Below, in pieces: positions 38,698 to 46,706 of a DNA stretch of 64,000 nt (its first letter is position 1; each line of letters starts with the position of its first letter). The notes beneath the pieces are model-generated. The model made no database searches. It was given only the letters and a program-made list of their open reading frames with translations, and had not been told where the DNA came from. Origin of the DNA: DATBFU01 sp035498405 (GTDB lineage Bacteria; Acidobacteriota; Thermoanaerobaculia; UBA5066; Gp7-AA6); the NCBI GenBank assembly GCA_035498405.1, contig DATKAE010000062.1, forward strand, positions 1 to 64,000. The letters are read 5' to 3'. The position numbers were made by a program, and so were the translations under genes.

Positions 38698-40091
38698 CAG
38701 CGCGTTTCGCGAGGCCTGGTACCCGTGAGCTCGGGCGCCGCCAACGAATCGACCGCTCGCTCCAACCCGACCCCGCGCGACGCCTTGAACAGCACCGTGT
38801 CCCCTCCGTCCAGCATCGAATCGAGCAGGTTGGCCGCCTGCTCGGGGGTGTCGAGGGTCCGGATCTCCGCCGGCGGAAATCCCGCCTCGACGGCCCCCTC
38901 GGCAAAGAAGCGGCCAAGCGGGCCCACACAGATGAGGCGGTCGGCGCGTCCGGCCACGTATCGCCCCGTCTCCCGGTGCCACCACTCGGATTCGGCGCCG
39001 AGTTCCCGCATATCGCCGAGCACGGCGATCTTGCGGCGGCCCGGCAAGAGCCTCAGGGTCTCGAGCGCCGCCCGCATCGTCGGGGGACTGGCATTGTAGG
39101 CGTCGTCAAAGAGCAGAGCCCCGGAGGAATGGCGGAGCGATTCCCCGCGGTGGGCCGCGGGTGAAAGCCGCGGGGCCGCCTCGGCGCAGTTCTCGACCGT
39201 CGCTCCCGCCGCGATCGCCACCGCCGAGGCCGCCAAGAAGTTCCGGATCTGGTGGGCTCCCGGCACCGGAAGCGCGATCGGGGCCTCTCCCCCGGGCGCC
39301 TTCAGACGAAAGCGCGAGCCGCGCTCCCCCGCCACGACTTGTTCCACGCGAACGTCGGCGGGCTCCGTCATCCCGAAGCGCAATTGGCGCCCCGAGTGCG
39401 TGGCGGCGATCTTCACGATCCGCGCGTCGTCGGCGTTGACGACGAAGACGCCCTCGGGAAGGAGACCCTCGAGAATCTCCCCGTTGGCGCGCGCGATCGC
39501 ATCGAGCGAGCCCAAGAATTCGAGATGCTCCTGCGCGATCAGGGTGATGGCCGCCACCTCCGGCGAAAACTCGCGCGAGAGCCGCGCCACCTCGCCCGGG
39601 GCGCTCATCCCCATCTCTCCGACCATCCACTGCGGGTCGAGCGACAGGTTGATGACGGAGAGCGGAAAGCCGATGGCGCTGTTTCGGTTGCCCGGAGTCT
39701 TCCCCGTCGAGCAGTGGCGCGACAGAATGGCGGTGGCGAATTCCTTGGTCGTCGTCTTGCCGGCCGAGCCCGCGATCGCCGCCAGCCGAAATCCGGCGCG
39801 CCGCTTGAGCCACCCCCCGAAGCGCAGCAAGGCCGCTCCCGTGTCGGGGACGACGATCACGGGCACCCGGCCCGCCACTTCCGGAAGCGGGCGCCCGGCG
39901 AGGATGGCCTTCGCCCCGCGGGTGACGGCCTCCGCGGCAAAGTCATGTCCATCCACCCGCGCCCCCGGCAGGGCGACGAACAGGTCGCCCGGACGGGTCG
40001 CGCGGGAGTCCACCGAGGCGCCGGTCAGCGAGGCTTCTCCCGGAGAAGGAGCCTCGAGCGCTCGAGCCAACTCCGAAACGGTGAAGTTCAT
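38697..40091 (-). CDS. murF: D-Ala-D-Ala adding enzyme MurF
   Basis: 464 residues. ATP loop GSAGKTTTK, the MurF-specific NRNSAIGFPL block, EMGMSAPGEV and DDAYNASPPTM. It adds D-Ala-D-Ala to the UDP-MurNAc tripeptide. ATG 40091 overlaps the murE stop as ATGA. The D-Ala ligase that supplies its substrate is not in this cluster. Confidence 0.96.
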   Translation of the reverse strand: MNFTVSELARALEAPSPGEASLTGASVDSRATRPGDLFVALPGARVDGHDFAAEAVTRGAKAILAGRPLPEVAGRVPVIVVPDTGAALLRFGGWLKRRAGFRLAAIAGSAGKTTTKEFATAILSRHCSTGKTPGNRNSAIGFPLSVINLSLDPQWMVGEMGMSAPGEVARLSREFSPEVAAITLIAQEHLEFLGSLDAIARANGEILEGLLPEGVFVVNADDARIVKIAATHSGRQLRFGMTEPADVRVEQVVAGERGSRFRLKAPGGEAPIALPVPGAHQIRNFLAASAVAIAAGATVENCAEAAPRLSPAAHRGESLRHSSGALLFDDAYNASPPTMRAALETLRLLPGRRKIAVLGDMRELGAESEWWHRETGRYVAGRADRLICVGPLGRFFAEGAVEAGFPPAEIRTLDTPEQAANLLDSMLDGGDTVLFKASRGVGLERAVDSLAAPELTGTRPRETR

Positions 40092-41542
40092 CGTCGCGTC
40101 GCGAGTTCGGCGGCCACCGCGCGGTCGTCGAACGGCTCCTCTCGGGTTCCGATCACCTGCGTCGTCTCGTGCCCCTTGCCGGCGATCACGACGACGGTGC
40201 CGGGATTGGCCAGATCGATCGCGGCCTGGATGGCCTGGCGACGGTCGGCGATGCGCAGGTATTTCGTCGCGCTCGAGGCCGCGAGGCCTCTCTCGACCTC
40301 CGAGAGGATCGCCTCGGGATCCTCCGAGCGCGGATTGTCCGACGTCGCGATGGGGATGTCGGACAGCGTCCCAGCGATGCGACCCATGGGAGCGCGCTTG
40401 CCGCGGTCGCGGTCTCCCCCGCATCCGAAGACCAGAATGATCTTTCGGTCCGTCAGCTCGCGCACCGCAGCGAGGAGACGCTGCAGCGCGTCTTCGGTAT
40501 GGGCGTAGTCCACCAAGATCGCGTAGGACTGACCCGCCTCGACCGGCTCCAGCCGACCCGGCACGCGGCGGACCGCGGCGAGCCCGGCGGCAATCTCCTC
40601 GGGAGCCATTCCGAGCGCCAACCCGCCGGCGCCGGCGGCCAAGAGATTGTCCACGTTGAACCGGCCCAACAGCGGCGAAGCCACGCGAAACCGGCCGGCG
40701 GCCGAGACCGCGTCGAAGGAGGTGCCCGAGAGGTCACACCGCACGGACTCGGCCGTGAGATCGGCGCCCTCCGACGCGGCGCGATAGGTGGTCACCCTTC
40801 CCCCGATCTCTCCGGCGAGCCGGCGGCCGTAGGGGTCGGCGACATTGAGCACGGCCGTCGCTCCGGGCTTGCGCCGGTCGAAGAGCCGCCTCTTGGCGCC
40901 ATAGTAGCTCTCCATGTCGCGATGGAAGTCGAGGTGGTCACGGGTCAGGTTCGTGAAAACGGTCAGGTCGAAGCGGCACCCCTCGACACGGTCGAGGGCC
41001 AGAGCATGAGAGGAAACCTCCATCGCGGCGGCCGGGATTCCCTCCCGCACCATCTGGCCCAGGAGTCCCTGCAGAAGCGCGGCGTCGGGTGTCGTGCGGT
41101 CGGCGGGCAACTCTCGCCGGCCGATTCGATAGCCGATCGTCCCCACGAAGCCGGCGCCTCCGAAGCGGCGCTCGAGCAGCGACTGGAGCAGGACGGCCGT
41201 CGTCGTCTTGCCGTTGGTTCCGGTCACGCCGGCCAACACGAGTTTCTCCGCCGGATTGTCCTCCATCCGCGCCGCAAGAAGCCCCAAGGCCCGGCGCGGC
41301 TCCGCCGTCCGGATCCAGGGGACGGAAACGGGTGAGCGAGGCGACGGCCGGGCCACGACCGCCGCCGCGCCACGCGCGAGCGCCTCGGGCACGTAGTCGA
41401 AGCCGTCGGCTTTCTCGCCGCGCAAAGCGACGAACAGGTCTCCGGGCGACACGCGTCGCGAGTCGGCCATGACGCGTCGAATCTCCGGATCGGCGTCGAC
41501 GAGACCGAGATCGGCTCCGGGCAGAGCCGAGAGCAGTTCCAT
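40088..41542 (-). CDS. murE: UDP-MurNAc-tripeptide synthetase MurE, DAP type
   Basis: 484 residues. ATP loop GTNGKTTT, AMEVSSHALALDR, NLTRDHLDFH, and the amino-acid selecting motif SDNPRSEDP. DNPR indicates meso-diaminopimelate as the added residue, so the organism is expected to have DAP-type peptidoglycan. ATG 41542 starts five bases after the ftsI stop. Confidence 0.96.
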   Translation of the reverse strand: MELLSALPGADLGLVDADPEIRRVMADSRRVSPGDLFVALRGEKADGFDYVPEALARGAAAVVARPSPRSPVSVPWIRTAEPRRALGLLAARMEDNPAEKLVLAGVTGTNGKTTTAVLLQSLLERRFGGAGFVGTIGYRIGRRELPADRTTPDAALLQGLLGQMVREGIPAAAMEVSSHALALDRVEGCRFDLTVFTNLTRDHLDFHRDMESYYGAKRRLFDRRKPGATAVLNVADPYGRRLAGEIGGRVTTYRAASEGADLTAESVRCDLSGTSFDAVSAAGRFRVASPLLGRFNVDNLLAAGAGGLALGMAPEEIAAGLAAVRRVPGRLEPVEAGQSYAILVDYAHTEDALQRLLAAVRELTDRKIILVFGCGGDRDRGKRAPMGRIAGTLSDIPIATSDNPRSEDPEAILSEVERGLAASSATKYLRIADRRQAIQAAIDLANPGTVVVIAGKGHETTQVIGTREEPFDDRAVAAELATRR

Positions 41543-41547
41543 GAGCC

Positions 41548-43581
41548 TCACGGCCCGGCTGTCGCGGAGGGCGTCTCCTCGCGCCCGCGGCCGGATCGGG
41601 AGACGGCCGCTGCGTCTTCCGAGAGGGAAAGGATCACCACCATCCCGGGTTTCCAGACGGCGCCGGCCCGTGGCCTCTGCGCCGCGACGAAGCCGGTCCC
41701 TTCCACCCGCACCGGAATTCCCCGGCGCGCGAAAAGCGCCAACGCCTCCCGTGCCGAGAGTCCAGTGGCGTTCGGGACGCCGTCGGACGCGCGCGGCAGA
41801 ACCTGGCCCTCGGAAGCAGGCGACCGGCGGACCGACGCGGGCACGACGCCGGCGGGGAAAAAGGGGCCCGAGGAGGCAGCGAGCACGGTGGCTGGCACTC
41901 GCTGCTCCTCGGGCGCAATTCGGAGGATGGAGAGGGCCTGCGAGACAATTCGAGCGAACACGGGAGCGACGACCTCCGCGGCGTAGTACTTCCCGTGCGG
42001 TTCTTCCATGAGGACCACTCCGACGAGGCGCGGCGCCTCCGCGGGCACGAAGCCGACGAAGTTCGGCACGTACCGGCCCGGCTGATATCCGCCCGGGCCG
42101 GCCTTCTGTGCGGTTCCGGTCTTGCCCGCGACCCGGAAACCCGGGATCGCCGCGCGGGCGCCCGTGCCCCGCTCGACCACGCCCACGAGAATCTTCTCGA
42201 GCTTCGCGGCGGTGTCGGGTGAAAGGACGCGGACGGGCGGCGGCGCGGCCAGCGTTTCGACTCTTCCGTCGGGGTGGAGGACCCGCCGGACCACACGCGG
42301 CGACACGAGATTCCCGCCGTTGGCGACCACCGAGACGATCCTCGCCAGCTGCAGCGCCGTCACCGCGACCTCCTGCCCCATGGAGATCGAGGCGCCGGAG
42401 ACTCCCGACCATCGGGAGAGGGGCCGAAAGAGTCCCAGATTCTCGCCCGGCAGGTCCACCCCCGTTGGCTGACCCACGCCGAAGGCGGTGGCTCCCTCGT
42501 AGAGGCGCCGCGAGCCCAACCGCATCCCCACCCGGATGATGCCCACGTTGGAAGAGTGCTCGAAGATGCCGGCGAGTGTCAGCGGCCCGAAATGGTTTCC
42601 GTCGTGCTCCGAGATCGTCGTGCCGGCGACTCGGATCGACCCGTTGGAGGTGTCGATCACCTCGTCCAGGGTGACGAGCCGCTGCTCGAGCGCAAGCGAC
42701 CCGGTGACGATCTTGAACGTCGACCCGGGCTCATAGGCGTCCGCGATCGCGCGGTTGCGGCGCGTCTCGGCGGCAAAGTGGTTGAAGCGATTCGGATCGA
42801 ATCCCGGGACGCTCGCCATCGCGAGGATCTCCCCGGTTCCGGGATCGAGCAGAACCGCGGTACCCGAGCGCGCCCCGGCCTCGGCCACGGCCGCCGCGAG
42901 CTCCCGCTCGACGGCGAACTGGACGCCCGAGTCGATCGAGATCTCGAGCGACGCCCCTTCCTGGGGAGGCCGGCCGGGAGTCTCCGCCTCGGCGTACGTC
43001 GAGCGCCGCGCGTCGGTCAGCGCCACGATCTCACCCGGCTTGCCCCGGATCGCCTCGTCGTAGAAATACTCGAGGCCTCCCAGACCTCGATCGTCGGTCC
43101 CGACGTATCCGAGCAGCGCCGCCGCGAGCGCTCCCTTCGGGTAGAAGCGCCGAGTCTCCGTGACGAAGTGGACTCCCGGAAGCTTCATCTGCCGAACGCG
43201 CTCGGCGACCTCGGCATCGACCTTCCGCTTCAACCAGACGAAGCCCGCATCCCGTGAAAGGCGCGACTGGAGCTCCGCCGCCGGCGTTTCGAGCGGCGCC
43301 GCCAGTGCCCGGGCGACCGCGGCCGGCCGGTCCACCTCATCGGGAATGGCGTAGAGAGAGGAGCATTCGACCGACACGGCGAGCTCCCGACCGCTGCGGT
43401 CGAGGATGGAGCCGCGCCGGGGCGAGACTTCGACCCGCCTCTGCTGCTGCCGCTCCGCCCGGACCCGGTATTTCGACCCCTGGGCAACCTGAACCTGAAG
43501 GAGACGGCCCACCACCGCCGCGCCCCAGACGCTCAAGAGCAAACCGAGCCACCGCACGCGACCGGTCGAGAGCGCGTTCAC
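41548..43581 (-). CDS. ftsI: Septal transpeptidase FtsI (PBP) with PASTA domain
   Basis: 677 residues. A single N-terminal membrane helix, a dimerisation/pedestal domain (SPRRGSILDRSGRELA), and a transpeptidase domain with STFK (Ser287 nucleophile, Lys290), SSN and KTGTA. The final roughly 60 residues (GVPNATGLSAREAL onward) form one PASTA domain. A terminal PASTA is common in FtsI of Gram-positives and some other phyla but absent from E. coli FtsI. GTG 43581 overlaps the ftsL stop as GTGA. Confidence 0.94.
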   Translation of the reverse strand: MNALSTGRVRWLGLLLSVWGAAVVGRLLQVQVAQGSKYRVRAERQQQRRVEVSPRRGSILDRSGRELAVSVECSSLYAIPDEVDRPAAVARALAAPLETPAAELQSRLSRDAGFVWLKRKVDAEVAERVRQMKLPGVHFVTETRRFYPKGALAAALLGYVGTDDRGLGGLEYFYDEAIRGKPGEIVALTDARRSTYAEAETPGRPPQEGASLEISIDSGVQFAVERELAAAVAEAGARSGTAVLLDPGTGEILAMASVPGFDPNRFNHFAAETRRNRAIADAYEPGSTFKIVTGSLALEQRLVTLDEVIDTSNGSIRVAGTTISEHDGNHFGPLTLAGIFEHSSNVGIIRVGMRLGSRRLYEGATAFGVGQPTGVDLPGENLGLFRPLSRWSGVSGASISMGQEVAVTALQLARIVSVVANGGNLVSPRVVRRVLHPDGRVETLAAPPPVRVLSPDTAAKLEKILVGVVERGTGARAAIPGFRVAGKTGTAQKAGPGGYQPGRYVPNFVGFVPAEAPRLVGVVLMEEPHGKYYAAEVVAPVFARIVSQALSILRIAPEEQRVPATVLAASSGPFFPAGVVPASVRRSPASEGQVLPRASDGVPNATGLSAREALALFARRGIPVRVEGTGFVAAQRPRAGAVWKPGMVVILSLSEDAAAVSRSGRGREETPSATAGP

Positions 43582-43940
43582 GGCCGAGGACTCCGGGTCT
43601 CCGGCGGCTGGACATACTGGATCTGGCCGGGGGACGGCGGGTGCAGCTTCTTGCGGGAGGCGAGCGCCGAAACCCGCTCGGGCGAGGAGGCGTGCGCCAG
43701 CTCCGCGCGCAGACGCCGGTTCTGCTCGTCGAGCTCCAGGACGCGGCGAACGCGGGTCTCCCGCGCATAGCCCACCCGCACCGTCTCGATGTGCAAGGCC
43801 GCATAGACGAGCAGCGCGCACGCCACCGGCAAGCCGATCAGCAGCAACGTCGCGAGCTCACGCCCCCGGCGGCGATCCCGCTCGCGCGTCAGATGCAGGT
43901 TCTCGACACGCTTGCCCTGGACGTAGAAGGCGCTGCTCAC
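43578..43940 (-). CDS. ftsL: FtsL-like divisome bitopic protein
   Basis: 120 residues, GTG start. A basic cytoplasmic N-terminus, one membrane helix (LATLLLIGLPVACALLVYAA), then a short coiled coil (TRVRRVLELDEQNRRLRAEL) and a proline-rich tail. Sequence identity in this family is low; position between rsmH and ftsI and the topology support FtsL. Confidence 0.8.
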   Translation of the reverse strand: MSSAFYVQGKRVENLHLTRERDRRRGRELATLLLIGLPVACALLVYAALHIETVRVGYARETRVRRVLELDEQNRRLRAELAHASSPERVSALASRKKLHPPSPGQIQYVQPPETRSPRP

Positions 43941-43964
43941 GACGGCACGCTCAGCGACCGGACC

Positions 43965-44861
43965 TCATGGCCTCGCCTCCGCCGACTCGAGCCTCTCGGC
44001 GACGCGCAGGCGGGCGCTCCGCGACCTCGGGTTGGCGCGGCGCTCGGCTTCCGAAGGCACGACCGGCCGTCGTGTCAGAACCCGGAGGAGACGGCGCGCG
44101 CCGCAGACGCAGCTCGGTATGCGGGCGGAACACAAGCACACACCCGAGTTGCGTCGAAAGGATTCCTTGACCAAACGATCCTCGAGGGAGTGATAGGAAA
44201 TGACCGCGATCCGGCCGCGGGCATTGGCGCGATTGACTGCCGCCGCGAGGAACCGCGAGAGAGCGACGAGCTCTTGGTTGACTTCGATACGCAGCGCCTG
44301 GAACACTCTGGTGGCCGGATCGATCCTTTCGCGCGACCCTTTGACGTTCGCCACGATGCGGGCGAGCTGCCGAGTGGTGATGAGGGGTCCCCGGGTCCGT
44401 TCCGCCACGATCCCGCGCGCGATCTTTGCCGCCATCCGTTCCTCCCCGTATTCGCGGAAAATCCGCGTCAGTTCCTCGGCCGAAGCCGTCGCGACGATTT
44501 CCGCGGCGGTTCGGCCACTTCGCCCCATGCGCATGTCGAGAGGGCCGTCCCGGCGAAACGAAAATCCGCGCGCCGGGATCTCGAGTTGCATCGAGGAGAC
44601 GCCGAGGTCGGCCAGGATTCCGTCCGGCGCCGGGCGTCCCTGCAGGATCGTGTCGAGCTCGCCGAAGTCACCGACCACGAGCTCGACGCGGGATCCGAAG
44701 GACGCCAGCCGCCGGCCGGCGAGAGCGAGGGCGTCGGCGTCGCGGTCGATTGCCAACAGTCGCAGTTCGGCGCTCCGCGCGAGCAAAGCCTCGGCGTGTC
44801 CGCCCGCTCCGAGCGTGGCGTCCACGTAGAAACCGCCGCGCTCCGGGCGCAGCCATTCCAC
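43965..44861 (-). CDS. rsmH: 16S rRNA m4C1402 methyltransferase RsmH (start unresolved)
   Basis: At least 298 residues from GTG 44861. SAM-binding VDATLGAGGHAEALL, the family blocks LADLGVSSMQLE and SYHSLEDRLVKES, and the CLCSARIPSCVCG cysteine cluster identify RsmH. The conserved N-terminal segment HRPVLLREVVEWL is encoded in the same frame but upstream of this GTG, and the frame back to the mraZ stop contains no ATG, GTG or TTG. A TTG at 44902 with a purine-rich GGGGAAGGGGAG before it would give MRNPAHRPVLL if one extra C were present, so a one-base deletion (real or in the assembly) is the simplest explanation. Confidence 0.85.
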   Translation of the reverse strand: MEWLRPERGGFYVDATLGAGGHAEALLARSAELRLLAIDRDADALALAGRRLASFGSRVELVVGDFGELDTILQGRPAPDGILADLGVSSMQLEIPARGFSFRRDGPLDMRMGRSGRTAAEIVATASAEELTRIFREYGEERMAAKIARGIVAERTRGPLITTRQLARIVANVKGSRERIDPATRVFQALRIEVNQELVALSRFLAAAVNRANARGRIAVISYHSLEDRLVKESFRRNSGVCLCSARIPSCVCGARRLLRVLTRRPVVPSEAERRANPRSRSARLRVAERLESAEARP

Positions 44862-44942
44862 GACTTCGCGCAGAAGAACCGGCCTGTGCGCGGGTTTCTC
44901 AAAGTCTTGCGTCTCCCCTTCCCCCGTTTCGTGTCGGCCGCT

Positions 44943-45407
44943 TCACGGTTCCGTGTTCCTCGACGACAAGAGCTTCGACAGCTCGTCGTAGTCCTCCGGG
45001 GTGAAGTCCTCGCCCGAAAGCCTCGTCGCCAACGCGCCCCGATCGGAAACGACGAAGTGATCGATGTTCCCGGTCACGACGACGTCGGACGGCAGCTTGG
45101 CGGTGTCGCGCAGGATCTGGGGAATCAGGACTCGCCCCTGCCCGTCGAGCGCGCCCGACTGACCGTAGTAGTTGACCCGCTCGAGGAACTTTCGCTTGGC
45201 GCGGTGAATGGCCGGCAGAGCAGCGAGCTTTTCTTCGAGCGCCTGCCAGACCGAGAGCGGATAGACGAGGACCTCCCGGCCATGCAGCGAAGTCACGAAC
45301 AGCTCCGGCCCGAAGGCTTCTTCGATCTGCTGGCGGAAGAGGCTCGGCACTTTTAGCCGGCCCTTCTCGTCGAGACGGGCGGGGGCACTTCCCCGAAAGC
45401 GATCCAT
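44943..45407 (-). CDS. mraZ: Transcriptional regulator MraZ
   Basis: 154 residues with two SpoVT/AbrB-like halves; DEKGRLKVPSLFR and DGQGRVLIPQILR are the paired signature loops. MraZ oligomers bind direct repeats before their own gene and repress the dcw cluster. Four 10-base repeats with a TGG core are found upstream at 45441-45475. ATG 45407 follows the purine-rich GGGAAGAAGG. Confidence 0.95.
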   Translation of the reverse strand: MDRFRGSAPARLDEKGRLKVPSLFRQQIEEAFGPELFVTSLHGREVLVYPLSVWQALEEKLAALPAIHRAKRKFLERVNYYGQSGALDGQGRVLIPQILRDTAKLPSDVVVTGNIDHFVVSDRGALATRLSGEDFTPEDYDELSKLLSSRNTEP

Positions 45408-45440
45408 CCTTCTTCCCGTGTCCCGATTCGCAAATCAGGA

Positions 45441-45475
45441 CCACTTTCCCCCACTTTTTTCCAGATTAGACCACT
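45441..45475 (-). promoter_or_regulatory. MraZ operator: four 10-base direct repeats
   Basis: On the plus strand CCACT, CCACT, CCAGA and CCACT begin exactly every 10 bases at 45441, 45451, 45461 and 45471; on the transcribed strand each is an AGTGG or TCTGG box. Tandem TGG-core boxes at 10-base pitch are the known MraZ target. They lie just downstream of the -10 element, so MraZ bound here would block initiation or early elongation. Confidence 0.8.
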
Positions 45476-45482
45476 GCCGGCG

Positions 45483-45512
45483 ATGTTAGGAGCGCCGTGG
45501 TTTGTTAGTCAA
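45483..45512 (-). promoter_or_regulatory. dcw cluster promoter
   Basis: TTGACT (45507-45512) and TAACAT (45483-45488) separated by 18 bases, about 75 bases upstream of the mraZ ATG and directly before the MraZ boxes. An imperfectly placed inverted repeat, CCTAA and TTAGG around five A residues, lies a little further upstream. Confidence 0.7.
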
Positions 45513-45697
45513 GGGAAAGCGTTTGCCTAAAAAAATTAGGGGCGCTAATCAGGCGTAATGGAGTTGCCCGGGCGCGTGGACGCTCAAATCGGAGGGATGA
45601 CTAGGGCAAGGGCTCGCTCCCGCGAGAACCACCATTAGTAAGGAGACCTCCGGGCGGTTGGGCGCTTCTCGGGGCGCCCGGCGACCCGACGAGGAGC

Positions 45698-46660
45698 CTA
45701 GGACGCCTTCTTCTCCTCCGCCTTGGCGAGCGCCGAGTCGTAAATCTTGATGAAGGCCTCGTGGCGCAGCTTCTCCACGTACTCGGCGTAATGCTTCTCG
45801 TAGATGTTTTCGCTCATTCGTTTCTGGAGGTCTCCGCGCACCTCGGTGAACGGCTTGTAGCCCGGAGGGGTTCGGTCGGTGACGCGGAAGAGGTGGATCG
45901 AGCTCGGCAGCAGAACCGGCGCCGGATACTCCTGCGGCGGATCGGCGAACACGGTCGCGTCGAGGGCGGGCAGCAGTTCGCCCTTCGCGACGGTGCCGAG
46001 GTCTCCTCCGCGATCACGAGCGTTCCCCTGCGAGTACTCCTTGGCGACCTCCGAAAACGCCGTGCCGCCGGCGACCTTCGCCCGAGCCTCCTCGATCTTC
46101 GCCGCGGCCGCCTGTCGCGCCTCGGCGTCCTGCGCCGAGAACCGGATCACAATCTCGAAGACGTGCGCCTGTTCGGCCGTCTTGTACAGCTCGTCCTTGC
46201 GGCGCTCGTATTCGAGCCGTAGAACGTCGTCGGTCATGGTGATCTTTCCCGTCACCTCGCGCCCGATGACCTTCTGGATCGTGATCGTTTGGCGGAGCTG
46301 TTTGCGCAAGTCCTCGCGGGTCATTTTCGACTGGGCCAAAGCGGCGTCAAACTCCGCATCCGTCGCCAGGTTGTACTGACGCTTCACTCGTTCCACGGCT
46401 TCTTCGACCTCGGCATCGGTGGCGGAGACGTTCAGCTCCCTGGCCTTTTCCTCGAGCAGCTTCTCCTGAATCATCTCGTCGAGCACACGGCGGCGGCCGT
46501 CCAGGTCGCCGGCACCGTGGAGCTGCATCACGCACCGGATCTCGAACTCCGAGTGCGTGATGGGCTGGTCGTTGACCCGGGCCACGAGAGACTCGATCAT
46601 CTCCGAGGCGCCCGCCCCGGCAGGGAGGATGGCGAGAAACATCAGCCAGAGCCTGATCAC
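45698..46660 (-). CDS. SurA-like periplasmic chaperone / parvulin isomerase
   Basis: 320 residues. A short signal peptide (to about residue 18, ending GAGASE), an N-terminal SurA-type helical domain (VARVNDQPITHSEFEIRC) and a parvulin PPIase domain (about 165-265, with FSEVAKEYSQGNARDRGGDLG). It probably assists outer-membrane protein folding in the periplasm. GTG start at 46660, 46 bases after mfd; a TAGAAT hexamer ends six bases before the GTG, so it may also have its own near-leaderless transcript. The 290-base stretch between it and mraZ holds only hairpins and the dcw control region. Confidence 0.85.
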   Translation of the reverse strand: MIRLWLMFLAILPAGAGASEMIESLVARVNDQPITHSEFEIRCVMQLHGAGDLDGRRRVLDEMIQEKLLEEKARELNVSATDAEVEEAVERVKRQYNLATDAEFDAALAQSKMTREDLRKQLRQTITIQKVIGREVTGKITMTDDVLRLEYERRKDELYKTAEQAHVFEIVIRFSAQDAEARQAAAAKIEEARAKVAGGTAFSEVAKEYSQGNARDRGGDLGTVAKGELLPALDATVFADPPQEYPAPVLLPSSIHLFRVTDRTPPGYKPFTEVRGDLQKRMSENIYEKHYAEYVEKLRHEAFIKIYDSALAKAEEKKAS

Positions 46661-46666
46661 GATGGG

Positions 46667-46672
46667 ATTCTA
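46667..46672 (-). promoter_or_regulatory. Candidate -10 element of the surA-like gene
   Basis: TAGAAT in the context TTTTAGAATCCC, six bases before the GTG. Initiation about seven bases downstream would give a leaderless mRNA. No -35 is apparent. Confidence 0.3.
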
Positions 46673-46706
46673 AAACAGGAACCGGAGAAGGGAATTCCGC
46701 CGGCCG

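Noticed and set aside
44940..44945. TGA between mraZ and rsmH as a selenocysteine or readthrough codon
   Set aside because: No selenocysteine element was seen and both proteins are normally separate; a one-base change near 44890-44900 explains the missing start more simply. Kept only as an option in the finding.
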